From NCBI GenBank assembly GCA_036676295.1, contig JAKFDE010000031.1, positions 186,001 through 250,000 on the forward strand: a DNA stretch of 64,000 nt, written 5' to 3'. Below are positions 31,626-39,975 of the stretch, piece after piece (positions within the stretch are counted from its first letter, which is position 1; each line of letters begins with the position of its first letter). A program made the translations under genes and the position numbers. The stretch comes from UBA4416 sp036676295 (GTDB lineage: Bacteria > Bacteroidota > Bacteroidia > B-17B0 > Aurantibacillaceae). The notes beneath the pieces are model-generated. The model was not told the DNA's origin. It worked only from the letters and a program-made list of their open reading frames with translations, and made no database searches.

Positions 31626-33941
31626 CTAGTCAATAGATTTTTTGTTATAAATAGTGTATCCGAAGTGAAAGAAAAAGGAAAAACTATTATCATTTTTATC
31701 ATAATAATTCACCCCTACGCTCAATGGTCCAACCGGAGTATGGTACACGACAGCTCCCATACCTAAAAAATGTCGGTATAAAAACGGAGTGCTGTAGTTT
31801 GCCTTACCATCTGCATCTTTTAATATTGAATAAACAGGCTGATACAAATAGCCTTCAAAACGTATGTCTAAATTTTTATAAGGTGTAGCAATGGCTTTTA
31901 ATCCACCTGCAAAATATTGGTGGGCTCTGTAATCATCAATAAATAAAGTCTGGCTTTCGGGAATAGGATTAAACGCCGGTGCTGATAGAATAGACGCATA
32001 ATAATTCCTGAAAAAATCCTGCGAAGAGTAAACTCCTTCTCCAAACACACCAATTTTAAAAAACTTAACTGGTTTAACGTATTTATCTATGGTTAGTTTT
32101 GCATTAAACCAATCGTGCCCACCACCATTAATAAACAGTTGTGTTTCCTTAGCTGTTGAACCGGGATAGTAACTTTCTATTCCGCTCAAAACTTTAATTC
32201 TAAAGAACACATTAGTTCCTTCAGTGGCATATTGTTTTCTATTGAGCGTGTTTATTTGATATGATAATTGTCCATATCCGAAATCGAAAACACTCACATC
32301 ATTCGTATCTAATTTCGTAAATTGATCTACTTGATAATATTTATTTTGCCATTCACTAGCGCCACCGGTGAGTAATAATTTTCCAATGTTCCCAACCGGA
32401 ATTCCGACATTCAGCTCACCAAAAAAATCTTCCTGCACTAAATAAGCAGGTTTTTCAAAATCGTAAAATAAGGCGCTGCTCTTATAATAATCCCAGCGAG
32501 AGTAAGTAACAGATGGTTCAATATAAAAAGGTGTTTTTGTAGGGAATTCAAAACGTAATTTACCCATTGCGCTTGAATTCAATTTACCTAAATAACCATT
32601 GGCGTAAGCTGTAAAACCGATCTTTCCGATATAATTATACTGCACTCCCACAAAAAAATTACTGATTGGACGGTTAGATAAATTTCCTCCTATATCAAAA
32701 AATAAGTGTTTGTCTTTTTTTGCATTTAAAAACAAGGTAAATTTTCCGGTAGCAGTATCAATTTTAGAAGTAGGATATGCCGATTTTATTTTTTCATCGG
32801 CCATCATTCTAAAATACTGACGTTTCAATTGTTTCAGCGTAAAGGTTTCGCGTTTTTTGGTAATACTTTTAGTGATAAAATTAGCTAACTTCTTATCACT
32901 GCTATTAACCACTACTTTATCATAGATCAGTTTTTCGTGATTAGATCTTTCTCTAAAAGCTTTACGTTTTTGTGCCAGATCAGCATCGTTTTCGTAATTT
33001 AAAATGCAGGCTTTTATTTTAGGCATGTCTCTTATTGTAGCCACATAACCACTATCAATTAACCGCTGAGCCGATTCAAAATTAAAAATACTCACATCTG
33101 CCCAAGGTTGAATAATTACTCCGTTTTCGCAAACAGGATTAAAATTACTTTTACTCATTAACATGTTTCGCAATTGTAAATACAAATTCTCATCATTAGG
33201 CTGCAAAGAATTTTCGGTAACAGAACTTCCGATAATAAAATCAGGATACATTTCATTATACATCACATCTGTAGGAAAATTATTGTACAAGCCACCATCA
33301 AACAACAAAGCACTATCAATAGAAATTGGCCTGATATAAAACGGATAACTCATAGAAGCTCTTATTGCCGAAGGCATATCTCCGTCTCTAAAAACCACAC
33401 TTTGTTTTTTTTCGATATCTGAGGCTACGCATCGAAATGGGATCATCAAACTATCAAAATTATAATGAGAAGCAGCATTGGCTCCGGCAAAGGTTTCCAT
33501 TAAATAAAAATCAATGGGAACAGAATTAATTAAATTAGTGGGTAAATTTGTTAAAAAAGGGTTATTTAAGTTGAGTTTTAATTTTATCCAGGAGGCATAA
33601 TCATCGCGTTTACGAACAAAATATCCAAATTTTGGCGACATTTCTCCCTTGGTAAGATTAGCAAAGGTCTCATTTTTCACCATTGCTTCAATTTCCAAAG
33701 GTGAATAACCCGAAGAATACAATCCTCCAATAATACTCCCTATGGACGTGCCTGCAATACAATCAACAGGAATATGATTTTCTTCGAGCGCTTTTAAAAC
33801 GCCTATATGCGCTAAACCACTGGCACCGCCGCCACTCATTACCAATCCAACTTTTTGAGAAAAACTTTTTTTAGGTATAAAAAAAGCCATTACCGCTAAA
33901 ACGTAACAAAAAACAATAAATATGTGCTGTTTAAATCTCAA
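31626..33941 (-). CDS. Patatin-like phospholipase fused to an outer-membrane barrel (PlpD/type Vd-like)
   Basis: A 771-residue protein with a signal peptide (about 1-29). The patatin lipase domain lies at about 31-320: oxyanion loop SGGGASG, nucleophile S66 in AGTSIG and D215 in FDGGLYNN, a Ser-Asp dyad. A POTRA-like linker (about 350-390) and a C-terminal 16-strand Omp85/BamA-type barrel from about 395 to 771 complete the type Vd autotransporter layout. The lipase would be surface-exposed or face the periplasm. The start is TTG at 33939-33941 because it gives the full signal peptide; the first ATG is codon 18. A TAAATTTG box at 33947-33954 lies unusually close to that start. Confidence 0.88.
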   Translation of the reverse strand: MRFKQHIFIVFCYVLAVMAFFIPKKSFSQKVGLVMSGGGASGLAHIGVLKALEENHIPVDCIAGTSIGSIIGGLYSSGYSPLEIEAMVKNETFANLTKGEMSPKFGYFVRKRDDYASWIKLKLNLNNPFLTNLPTNLINSVPIDFYLMETFAGANAASHYNFDSLMIPFRCVASDIEKKQSVVFRDGDMPSAIRASMSYPFYIRPISIDSALLFDGGLYNNFPTDVMYNEMYPDFIIGSSVTENSLQPNDENLYLQLRNMLMSKSNFNPVCENGVIIQPWADVSIFNFESAQRLIDSGYVATIRDMPKIKACILNYENDADLAQKRKAFRERSNHEKLIYDKVVVNSSDKKLANFITKSITKKRETFTLKQLKRQYFRMMADEKIKSAYPTSKIDTATGKFTLFLNAKKDKHLFFDIGGNLSNRPISNFFVGVQYNYIGKIGFTAYANGYLGKLNSSAMGKLRFEFPTKTPFYIEPSVTYSRWDYYKSSALFYDFEKPAYLVQEDFFGELNVGIPVGNIGKLLLTGGASEWQNKYYQVDQFTKLDTNDVSVFDFGYGQLSYQINTLNRKQYATEGTNVFFRIKVLSGIESYYPGSTAKETQLFINGGGHDWFNAKLTIDKYVKPVKFFKIGVFGEGVYSSQDFFRNYYASILSAPAFNPIPESQTLFIDDYRAHQYFAGGLKAIATPYKNLDIRFEGYLYQPVYSILKDADGKANYSTPFLYRHFLGMGAVVYHTPVGPLSVGVNYYDKNDNSFSFFFHFGYTIYNKKSID

Positions 33942-34055
33942 TATTGCAAATTTACCCGAAATTTTTGAAGGTTCATATATTCCTCTATTTTAGGTATTTT
34001 TTTTTATTTCCTAAAATATTTACTTACTTAGCAGATTGTAGCTTATAACTGAATT

Positions 34056-35129
34056 GTGATTAAATACATAACGAAAAAAATATTATACGGTTTTTTGGTT
34101 TTATACGGAGTAATTACTGTTATATTTTTCCTATTTAATGTATTACCAGGCGATCCTGCAACAATTATGCTTGGCCAGCAAGCCAACAAAGATGCCATTG
34201 AAGCCATACATAAAGATCTGGGAACTGATTTACCGATCATGGAACAATATGCCATGTATATAAATGATCTATCGCCAGTTTCGCTTCACAATCACTTAAA
34301 CCCTGAAAGTTATTGGTATTTAAATCCTGGAAAATACTCCTGGACCCCGTTATTAACTTTTGGGAAAAATAAAAGCGTTGTTTTAAAACTACCTTATTTA
34401 AGACGTTCGTACATTACCAAAAGACGCGTATCGGATATTATTAGCGAGACCTTACCAGAAACAGCTGTTCTGGCTTTTTCGTCAATCATCATTGCTTCGT
34501 TTTTAGGGATCTTTTTAGGGATCATCAGTGCTATCAAACAAAACAGTATTTATGATAAACTTTCTTTGGTATTAGCTGTTTTAGGCATGGCAGCACCTTC
34601 TTTCTTTATTGGATTGATCATCGCCTGGTTATTTGGGTATGTGTTAAGAGACTATACGCATTTATCGCCAACAGGCAGTTTATACGATTTTGATATCGAT
34701 GGTAAAACCCTAAAACTTAAAAATTTGATATTACCATCCATTACTCTTGGAATAAGACCTTTGGCCATTGTCGTTCAATTAATGCGTAGTTCTTTACTGG
34801 ATGTGATGGGGCAGGATTATATCAGAACAGCAAAGGCAAAAGGTTTGACGATGTACGGTGTTATTATCAAACATGCTTTAAAAAATGCCTTAAACCCTGT
34901 TGTTACAGCAATATCAGGTTGGTTTGCAGCACTTATGGCCGGAGCTGTGTTTGTAGAATATATCTTTAGTTGGAAAGGAATTGGCTACGAAGTTTTTGAA
35001 GCATTAACCAGAAATGATCTACCCGTTGTAATGGGAGCCACTTTAATTTTTGCCACCATATTTGTAGTAATTAATATTTTGGTAGATGTTGCTTACGGAA
35101 TATTAGATCCACGTGTGAGAGTAAAATAA
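34056..35129 (+). CDS. ABC transporter permease of the DppB/OppB family, orphan
   Basis: A 357-residue inner-membrane permease with the N-terminal signature of peptide and nickel ABC importers (KKILYGFLVLYGVITVIFFLFNVLPGDPA). The cytoplasmic EAA loop is near residue 260 (GQDYIRTAKAKGL). An extra loop at about 70-125 (NHLNPESYWYLNPGKYSWTP) is longer than in E. coli DppB. The start is GTG at 34056; a stop lies two codons upstream. No second permease, ATPase or binding protein is adjacent, so partners must be elsewhere. The stop overlaps the tpiA start by one base (TAATG). Confidence 0.88.
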   Translation: MIKYITKKILYGFLVLYGVITVIFFLFNVLPGDPATIMLGQQANKDAIEAIHKDLGTDLPIMEQYAMYINDLSPVSLHNHLNPESYWYLNPGKYSWTPLLTFGKNKSVVLKLPYLRRSYITKRRVSDIISETLPETAVLAFSSIIIASFLGIFLGIISAIKQNSIYDKLSLVLAVLGMAAPSFFIGLIIAWLFGYVLRDYTHLSPTGSLYDFDIDGKTLKLKNLILPSITLGIRPLAIVVQLMRSSLLDVMGQDYIRTAKAKGLTMYGVIIKHALKNALNPVVTAISGWFAALMAGAVFVEYIFSWKGIGYEVFEALTRNDLPVVMGATLIFATIFVVINILVDVAYGILDPRVRVK

Positions 35130-35887
35130 TGAGTAGACAAAAAATAGTTGCCGGTAACTGGAAAATGAATAAATCGCTTCAAGAAGCGAAAACACTTGTT
35201 GATATGATCTTAAATCAGATCAATGAATTTGATGAAGTTGTTAAAATTATTATCCCTCCTTTTCCATATTTAACCACGATTCATGAACAGATCACCAATA
35301 AACAGAACGTTTATCTTGGTGCTCAAAATTGCCATACACATGCAAGCGGTGCTTATACAGGCGAAGTGAGTGCCGGTATACTAGCTTCAACAGGTTGTCA
35401 ATATGTATTAATTGGCCATAGTGAACGTCGTCAATATTTCAAAGAAAAAGAGGCTGATTTTGTTTTGAAACTAAAAGAAGCTTTGACTAATAATATTAAA
35501 CCTATTTTTTGTGTTGGGGAAACTATTCATGAACGAAAAACAGACAACTATTTCAAAGTCATAACCGAACAGCTAACCACTGTTTTAGAAAAATTTACAG
35601 AACAAGAATTTTCGAAATTTGTAATTGCTTATGAGCCGGTTTGGGCTATTGGCACTGGAGAAACAGCTTCTCCGGCACAAGCACAGGAAATACATGAATT
35701 TATAAGAACAGTTATTTCGGGCATGTATTCTGAACAAGCTGCTAACAACACCTCTATTTTATATGGAGGTAGCTGTAACCCTCAAAACGCACAGGAACTA
35801 TTTGCCTGCAAAGATGTGGATGGCGGCTTAATTGGTGGCGCTTCATTAAAAGCAGATGATTTTTGTAAGATCATTTACTCGTTTTAG
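35129..35887 (+). CDS. tpiA: Triosephosphate isomerase
   Basis: A 252-residue TIM-barrel enzyme interconverting dihydroxyacetone phosphate and glyceraldehyde-3-phosphate. Signatures: AGNWKMNKS (N and K at the active site), IGHSERR (electrophilic His), and AYEPVWAIGTG (catalytic Glu and loop 6), with YGGSCNP near the end. Full length. It shares one base with the permease stop, so it is translated from that transcript. The 137-base gap to prmA contains AT-rich degenerate sequence. Confidence 0.97.
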   Translation: MSRQKIVAGNWKMNKSLQEAKTLVDMILNQINEFDEVVKIIIPPFPYLTTIHEQITNKQNVYLGAQNCHTHASGAYTGEVSAGILASTGCQYVLIGHSERRQYFKEKEADFVLKLKEALTNNIKPIFCVGETIHERKTDNYFKVITEQLTTVLEKFTEQEFSKFVIAYEPVWAIGTGETASPAQAQEIHEFIRTVISGMYSEQAANNTSILYGGSCNPQNAQELFACKDVDGGLIGGASLKADDFCKIIYSF

Positions 35888-35940
35888 TATTTTAGATTAA
35901 AGACATAAGATAAAAGATTTAAGATTTATTCTCTTACAAA
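35888..35940. repeat. Degenerate AGATTAAAGACATAAGAT-type spacer
   Basis: Between tpiA and prmA there is a run of near-repeats of AGATTAAAGA, ATAAGAT, AAAGATTTAAGATTT with about 9-base spacing. No terminator stem is visible. It is similar in style to the spacers at 3371 and 41644. Confidence 0.4.
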
Positions 35941-36024
35941 ACCATGTAAACTCTAATGGTTTATCACTAATGGAATAAAAGTCCTATTTCAAACAACTCC
36001 TCTCAAAAAACAAATAACTTTAAA

Positions 36025-36849
36025 ATGGACTACATTCAATACTCTTTTACAGTTACCCCACCTGAACCGGGCTCAGATATTTTAATAGCATTACTTTCTG
36101 ATTTAGGTTTTGAAAGTTTTTCTCAAACTGAAACCGGCGTTGATGCCTATGTTCAATCAGAATTAGAAAACGAATCAGATATAAAAGATCTGCATTTTGA
36201 TGATTTTAAATTCTCTTATGTTCGCACAGTAATTCCTAAAACAAACTGGAACGAAGAATGGGAAAAAAATTTCAATCCTGTTTATGTAGATGATCTGGTT
36301 TGCATCAGAGCACACTTTCATCCAAAATCTGAATCTGTAAAACACGATATTGTGATCACCCCTAAAATGAGTTTTGGGACCGGACACCATGATACAACCT
36401 GGTTGATGAGCAAAACGATGTTTGGTTTGAATTTCAAAAACACATCGGTATTAGATATGGGTTGTGGTACCGGAATACTTGCCATACTTGCAAAACAATT
36501 AGGTGCTACAAAATTATTAGGAATTGATATTGACGATTGGAGTATTGAGAACTCAATTGAAAATGCGGCTATCAACAACTGTTCTGAAATCGATTTCAAA
36601 AAAGGAGATGCATCCTTATTACCAAAATCTGAGACTTTCGATATCATCTTAGCTAACATCAATAAAAATGTTTTGAAACAAGACCTTGCTTCTTACTTCA
36701 CTTGTTTAAAAAAGAACGGTTATTTATTATTAAGTGGTTTCTTTACAGCTGATGTAGAGGAATTAAAACAATTGGCTTTATCTATTGGATTTTCATTTGA
36801 AGAGAATTTTCATAAAAATGAATGGGCTGTCATCAAGTTGAAAAAATAA
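36025..36849 (+). CDS. prmA: Ribosomal protein L11 methyltransferase PrmA
   Basis: A 274-residue SAM-dependent methyltransferase that trimethylates ribosomal protein L11. An N-terminal substrate-recognition domain is joined to a class I fold. The SAM motif is LDMGCGTGILAILAKQLGA near residues 147-165. The segment SFGTGHHDTT and the NINK catalytic-loop motif (ILANINKNVL) are typical of PrmA. Full length for Bacteroidota. The downstream membrane-protein gene follows after 39 bases on the same strand. Confidence 0.93.
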   Translation: MDYIQYSFTVTPPEPGSDILIALLSDLGFESFSQTETGVDAYVQSELENESDIKDLHFDDFKFSYVRTVIPKTNWNEEWEKNFNPVYVDDLVCIRAHFHPKSESVKHDIVITPKMSFGTGHHDTTWLMSKTMFGLNFKNTSVLDMGCGTGILAILAKQLGATKLLGIDIDDWSIENSIENAAINNCSEIDFKKGDASLLPKSETFDIILANINKNVLKQDLASYFTCLKKNGYLLLSGFFTADVEELKQLALSIGFSFEENFHKNEWAVIKLKK

Positions 36850-36888
36850 TCGTTATTAGCTGAGTAATTAACTTAATTTTGATTACAA

Positions 36889-37383
36889 ATGAATCCTATT
36901 TTAAAAGAAACTCAGAGCTTTAATAAATGGTGGCATTATTTATTGATCTCATCGCCTTTCATTTTATTCATCATCTTAATGATTCTGACTCAAACAGGAG
37001 TGATAGAAACAAAAAACGGAGAAAAAGAACCTCTCACATTTTTAATTTCTATTATTACTGCATTTGTATTCATGGTATGGTTCATCACTATGCGTTTAAT
37101 AACAACTATCGACGAAACCGGTATCACTGCTCATTTTTTCGGAATACCATTTTGTAAAAAATATATCAATTGGAGTGATATTCAAAGCATACAAGTAGTT
37201 GAATACTCTCCTCTGTTTGATTACGGAGGCTGGGGAGTACGCTGGAGTTTTAATGGCTGGTGTTATAATGTATCAGGTAAAATTGGAATAAGGATCATTC
37301 AAAAAAACGGGAAACCATTTTTAATTGGCACACAACAAGCAGAAGAAACAAAAAAAATAATTGCCCATTATTTTAAACACTAA
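36889..37383 (+). CDS. Two-helix membrane protein with PH-like domain, function unknown
   Basis: A 164-residue protein with two transmembrane helices (about 15-37 and 48-68) and a C-terminal domain of about 90 residues (TIDETGITAHFFGIPFCKKYINW onward). This looks like the bacterial PH-like fold often found after paired helices: a GITAHFFG turn, W-x-D-I strand and a closing helix (QQAEETKKIIAHY). I do not recognise a named family. It lies between prmA and the FAD oxidase, 8 bases before the latter, so it is probably co-transcribed. Confidence 0.65.
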   Translation: MNPILKETQSFNKWWHYLLISSPFILFIILMILTQTGVIETKNGEKEPLTFLISIITAFVFMVWFITMRLITTIDETGITAHFFGIPFCKKYINWSDIQSIQVVEYSPLFDYGGWGVRWSFNGWCYNVSGKIGIRIIQKNGKPFLIGTQQAEETKKIIAHYFKH

Positions 37384-37391
37384 TACCAATA

Positions 37392-38795
37392 ATGACTTAT
37401 ACTAAAATCAATTCTGACATTATTACTCAACTAAAACAACTAGTTGATGCATCGGACGTATATACTGATAACGAAAATTTAGAAAAATACGGACAAGACG
37501 AAACCGAAGATCTCATTTATAAACCTGAAGTTGTAGTCAAGCCTAAAACCGTTAGTGAAATTTCTAATATTATGAAATTAGCTAATAGTCAAAAAATACC
37601 TGTAACCGTGCGAGGTGCCGGCACCGGATTAAGTGGTGCTGCTTTACCAATTCATGGTGGCATAGTCATAAGCATGGAACGTTTCAACAACATCTTACAA
37701 ATTGATGAACGTAACCTGCAAGCTACCGTTGAACCCGGCGTTATCAATTACATTTTTCAGGAAGAGGTAAAAAAAGTAGGCTTATTTTATCCGCCGGATC
37801 CTGCCAGTTGGGGCAGTTGTTCTTTAGGCGGAAACGTTGCGCATAGCAGTGGTGGCCCAAAAGCCGTGAAATATGGCACTACCAGAGATTATGTATTGAA
37901 TATTGAAATGGTTTTACCAAACGGTGATATCATCTGGACCGGCGCTAACACTTTAAAATATTCTACTGCCTATAACTTAACGCATTTAATGGTTGGCAGT
38001 GAAGGCACTTTGGGCATCATCACTAAAATTGTATTCAAATTAATTCCTTTACCAAAACATGATCTGTTAATGCTGGTTCCTTTTACATCTGCTGAGAAAG
38101 CATGTGAAGCAGTTGGTGCAACCTTTAGAGCAGGTATTACCCCAAGCGCCATGGAATTTATGGAGCGCGATGCGATTGATTGGAGTATTAAATATGCCGG
38201 CGAAGTAAACTTTACCATTAAACAAGAGTGGCAAGCTTTATTATTAATTGAAGTTGATGGCAATAATATGGACGTTCTATTTAATGATTGCGAAACCATT
38301 AGCAACATTATGACGGAACATGGCTGCGATGAAATTTTAATGGCCGATAGCGCCGAACAAAAAGCTTCCCTTTGGAAGATCAGAAGAAAAGTAGGAGAAG
38401 CCGTGAAAAGTAATTCGGTTTATAAAGAAGAAGACACTGTAGTACCAAGAGCAGAATTACCAACTTTATTAAAAGGTGTCAAAGAAATTGGCACTAAATA
38501 TGGCTTTAAAAGTGTTTGCTATGGCCATGCCGGCGATGGGAATTTACATGTGAATATTATTAAAGGTGATCTGGCAGATGACATCTGGCATACCCAATTA
38601 CCGAAAGGTATTACTGAAATATTTGAACTCTGTAAAAAATTAGGTGGCACTATCAGTGGCGAACATGGTATCGGTTTAGTACAAAAAGATTATTTATCCA
38701 TTGTTTTTCCTGAATATCAATTAGAACTAATGAGAAATATAAAAAAACTGTTTGATCCAAACCTGATCTTAAATCCCGGAAAAATGGTGTTTTAG
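37392..38795 (+). CDS. FAD-binding oxidase of the GlcD/D-lactate dehydrogenase family
   Basis: A 467-residue flavoprotein with an FAD-binding type 4 domain (PVTVRGAGTGLSGAALP near 72-88, PPDPASWGSCSLGGNVAHSSGG split around 137-158). The C-terminal FAD-linked oxidase domain carries GHAGDGNLHVNI and GTISGEHGIGL, with the metal-binding His residues. This set fits glycolate or D-lactate oxidation feeding the respiratory chain, but substrate is not decidable by eye. No GlcE/GlcF partners are adjacent, which favours a single-subunit D-2-hydroxyacid dehydrogenase. Confidence 0.9.
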   Translation: MTYTKINSDIITQLKQLVDASDVYTDNENLEKYGQDETEDLIYKPEVVVKPKTVSEISNIMKLANSQKIPVTVRGAGTGLSGAALPIHGGIVISMERFNNILQIDERNLQATVEPGVINYIFQEEVKKVGLFYPPDPASWGSCSLGGNVAHSSGGPKAVKYGTTRDYVLNIEMVLPNGDIIWTGANTLKYSTAYNLTHLMVGSEGTLGIITKIVFKLIPLPKHDLLMLVPFTSAEKACEAVGATFRAGITPSAMEFMERDAIDWSIKYAGEVNFTIKQEWQALLLIEVDGNNMDVLFNDCETISNIMTEHGCDEILMADSAEQKASLWKIRRKVGEAVKSNSVYKEEDTVVPRAELPTLLKGVKEIGTKYGFKSVCYGHAGDGNLHVNIIKGDLADDIWHTQLPKGITEIFELCKKLGGTISGEHGIGLVQKDYLSIVFPEYQLELMRNIKKLFDPNLILNPGKMVF

Positions 38796-38890
38796 GCTAA
38801 TTAAGTATAAAACATCTTCAGCGAAATCAAAAACATCTGATTCTATAACAAATTTGCGCCTATAAATCTCGTGTTTTACTGAGTGAAAAA

Positions 38891-38922
38891 TTTTGTAACT
38901 CACTGAATTATAAATACATTTG
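38891..38922 (+). promoter_or_regulatory. Textbook Bacteroidota promoter for the sorting-domain gene
   Basis: TTTTG at 38891-38895, exactly 19 bases of spacer, TACATTTG at 38915-38922. Both boxes and the spacing match the phylum consensus. The ATG is 26 bases after the -7 box. Confidence 0.75.
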
Positions 38923-38947
38923 AGTTTAACATTAAAAACTTATCTCT

Positions 38948-39967
38948 ATGAAAAAAATATTACTTTCTCTTTCTGTATTATGTGGTATTGCTGCTACGGC
39001 TCAAACCCTGAATCAAGGTAACCACTCTTACGTTGCCGGTGATGTTTATTCAACCATTCCTTGTACCACAGTTGGTATCACACCGGGTTCTACAGGAGCA
39101 GGTGCTACATGGAATTATTCATCAGCAACAACTAATACTGCGGCTATGGTTAATTATGCTGCTTCAACTAACACAAACACCGGTTATCCTTCGGCAGATG
39201 TTCTAGTAAATGGCGGAGCCGGCAATACGTCTTATTACAAATCAAGTACAACAGACTTAAAATACTACGGTGGCGATATGACTATTAATGGTACTACAGT
39301 AACATTAGTATACTCTAACGCTGCAGTATATGCTGTATATCCAATGTCGTTGAGTAGTTCTAATAATGGTGCAATCAGTGGTTCTGCTGTTGTTCTTGGA
39401 AACCCAGCTACCTTTAGCGGACAATGTAATATTTTAGCTGATGCAACAGGTACTCTTACTTTGCCTTCCGGTTTAACTTATTCTAATACAATTAGAATCG
39501 TTACTTCTCAAACTATTACAACTTCTGCTCTTCCATTTGTTGGCGTTGCTACTATCACTATGCAGAATTATGATTACTACGATCCAAGTACTGCTTTAGC
39601 TTTTAAAGCGCCATTATTCTCAATTTCAAACTCTACACTTTCATCTGGTGCCGGAACAAGTGCTCAAACTTTTGTTAATGTATTAAAAGATAATAATGTT
39701 GGGATCAACGAAAAAACTAAAAATGTAACTGAAGTGTCTGTTTTCCCTAATCCGGCTACATCAGTTGTAAACTTTAATACTTCAAGTAAAGATGCTGCTA
39801 AAGTGATTGTTTATGATGTTACAGGAAAAGTAATTGCTACACAAGTTATTGAAAACGGTAAAGCTCAATTAAATATCAGCACTTTAACTGCAGGAATTTA
39901 TGTATACACTGTTATTGGAAATAATAACGAAGTACTAACAAAAGATAAATTTAACATCAGTAAGTAA
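38948..39967 (+). CDS. Secreted protein with T9SS type-A sorting domain
   Basis: A 339-residue export with a signal peptide (about 1-18, ending AATA). A Ser/Thr/Ala-rich middle of about 230 residues looks all-beta and matches nothing I recognise. The last 75 residues, from VSVFPNPATSVVNF through YDVTGKVIATQ to LTAGIYVYTV, form a type-A sorting domain. It should cross the outer membrane by the type IX system and be cleaved and attached to the surface. Its promoter is the best consensus match in the window, suggesting strong expression. A terminator follows 27 bases after the stop, inside the next frame. Confidence 0.85.
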   Translation: MKKILLSLSVLCGIAATAQTLNQGNHSYVAGDVYSTIPCTTVGITPGSTGAGATWNYSSATTNTAAMVNYAASTNTNTGYPSADVLVNGGAGNTSYYKSSTTDLKYYGGDMTINGTTVTLVYSNAAVYAVYPMSLSSSNNGAISGSAVVLGNPATFSGQCNILADATGTLTLPSGLTYSNTIRIVTSQTITTSALPFVGVATITMQNYDYYDPSTALAFKAPLFSISNSTLSSGAGTSAQTFVNVLKDNNVGINEKTKNVTEVSVFPNPATSVVNFNTSSKDAAKVIVYDVTGKVIATQVIENGKAQLNISTLTAGIYVYTVIGNNNEVLTKDKFNISK

Positions 39968-39975
39968 TCTTATTT

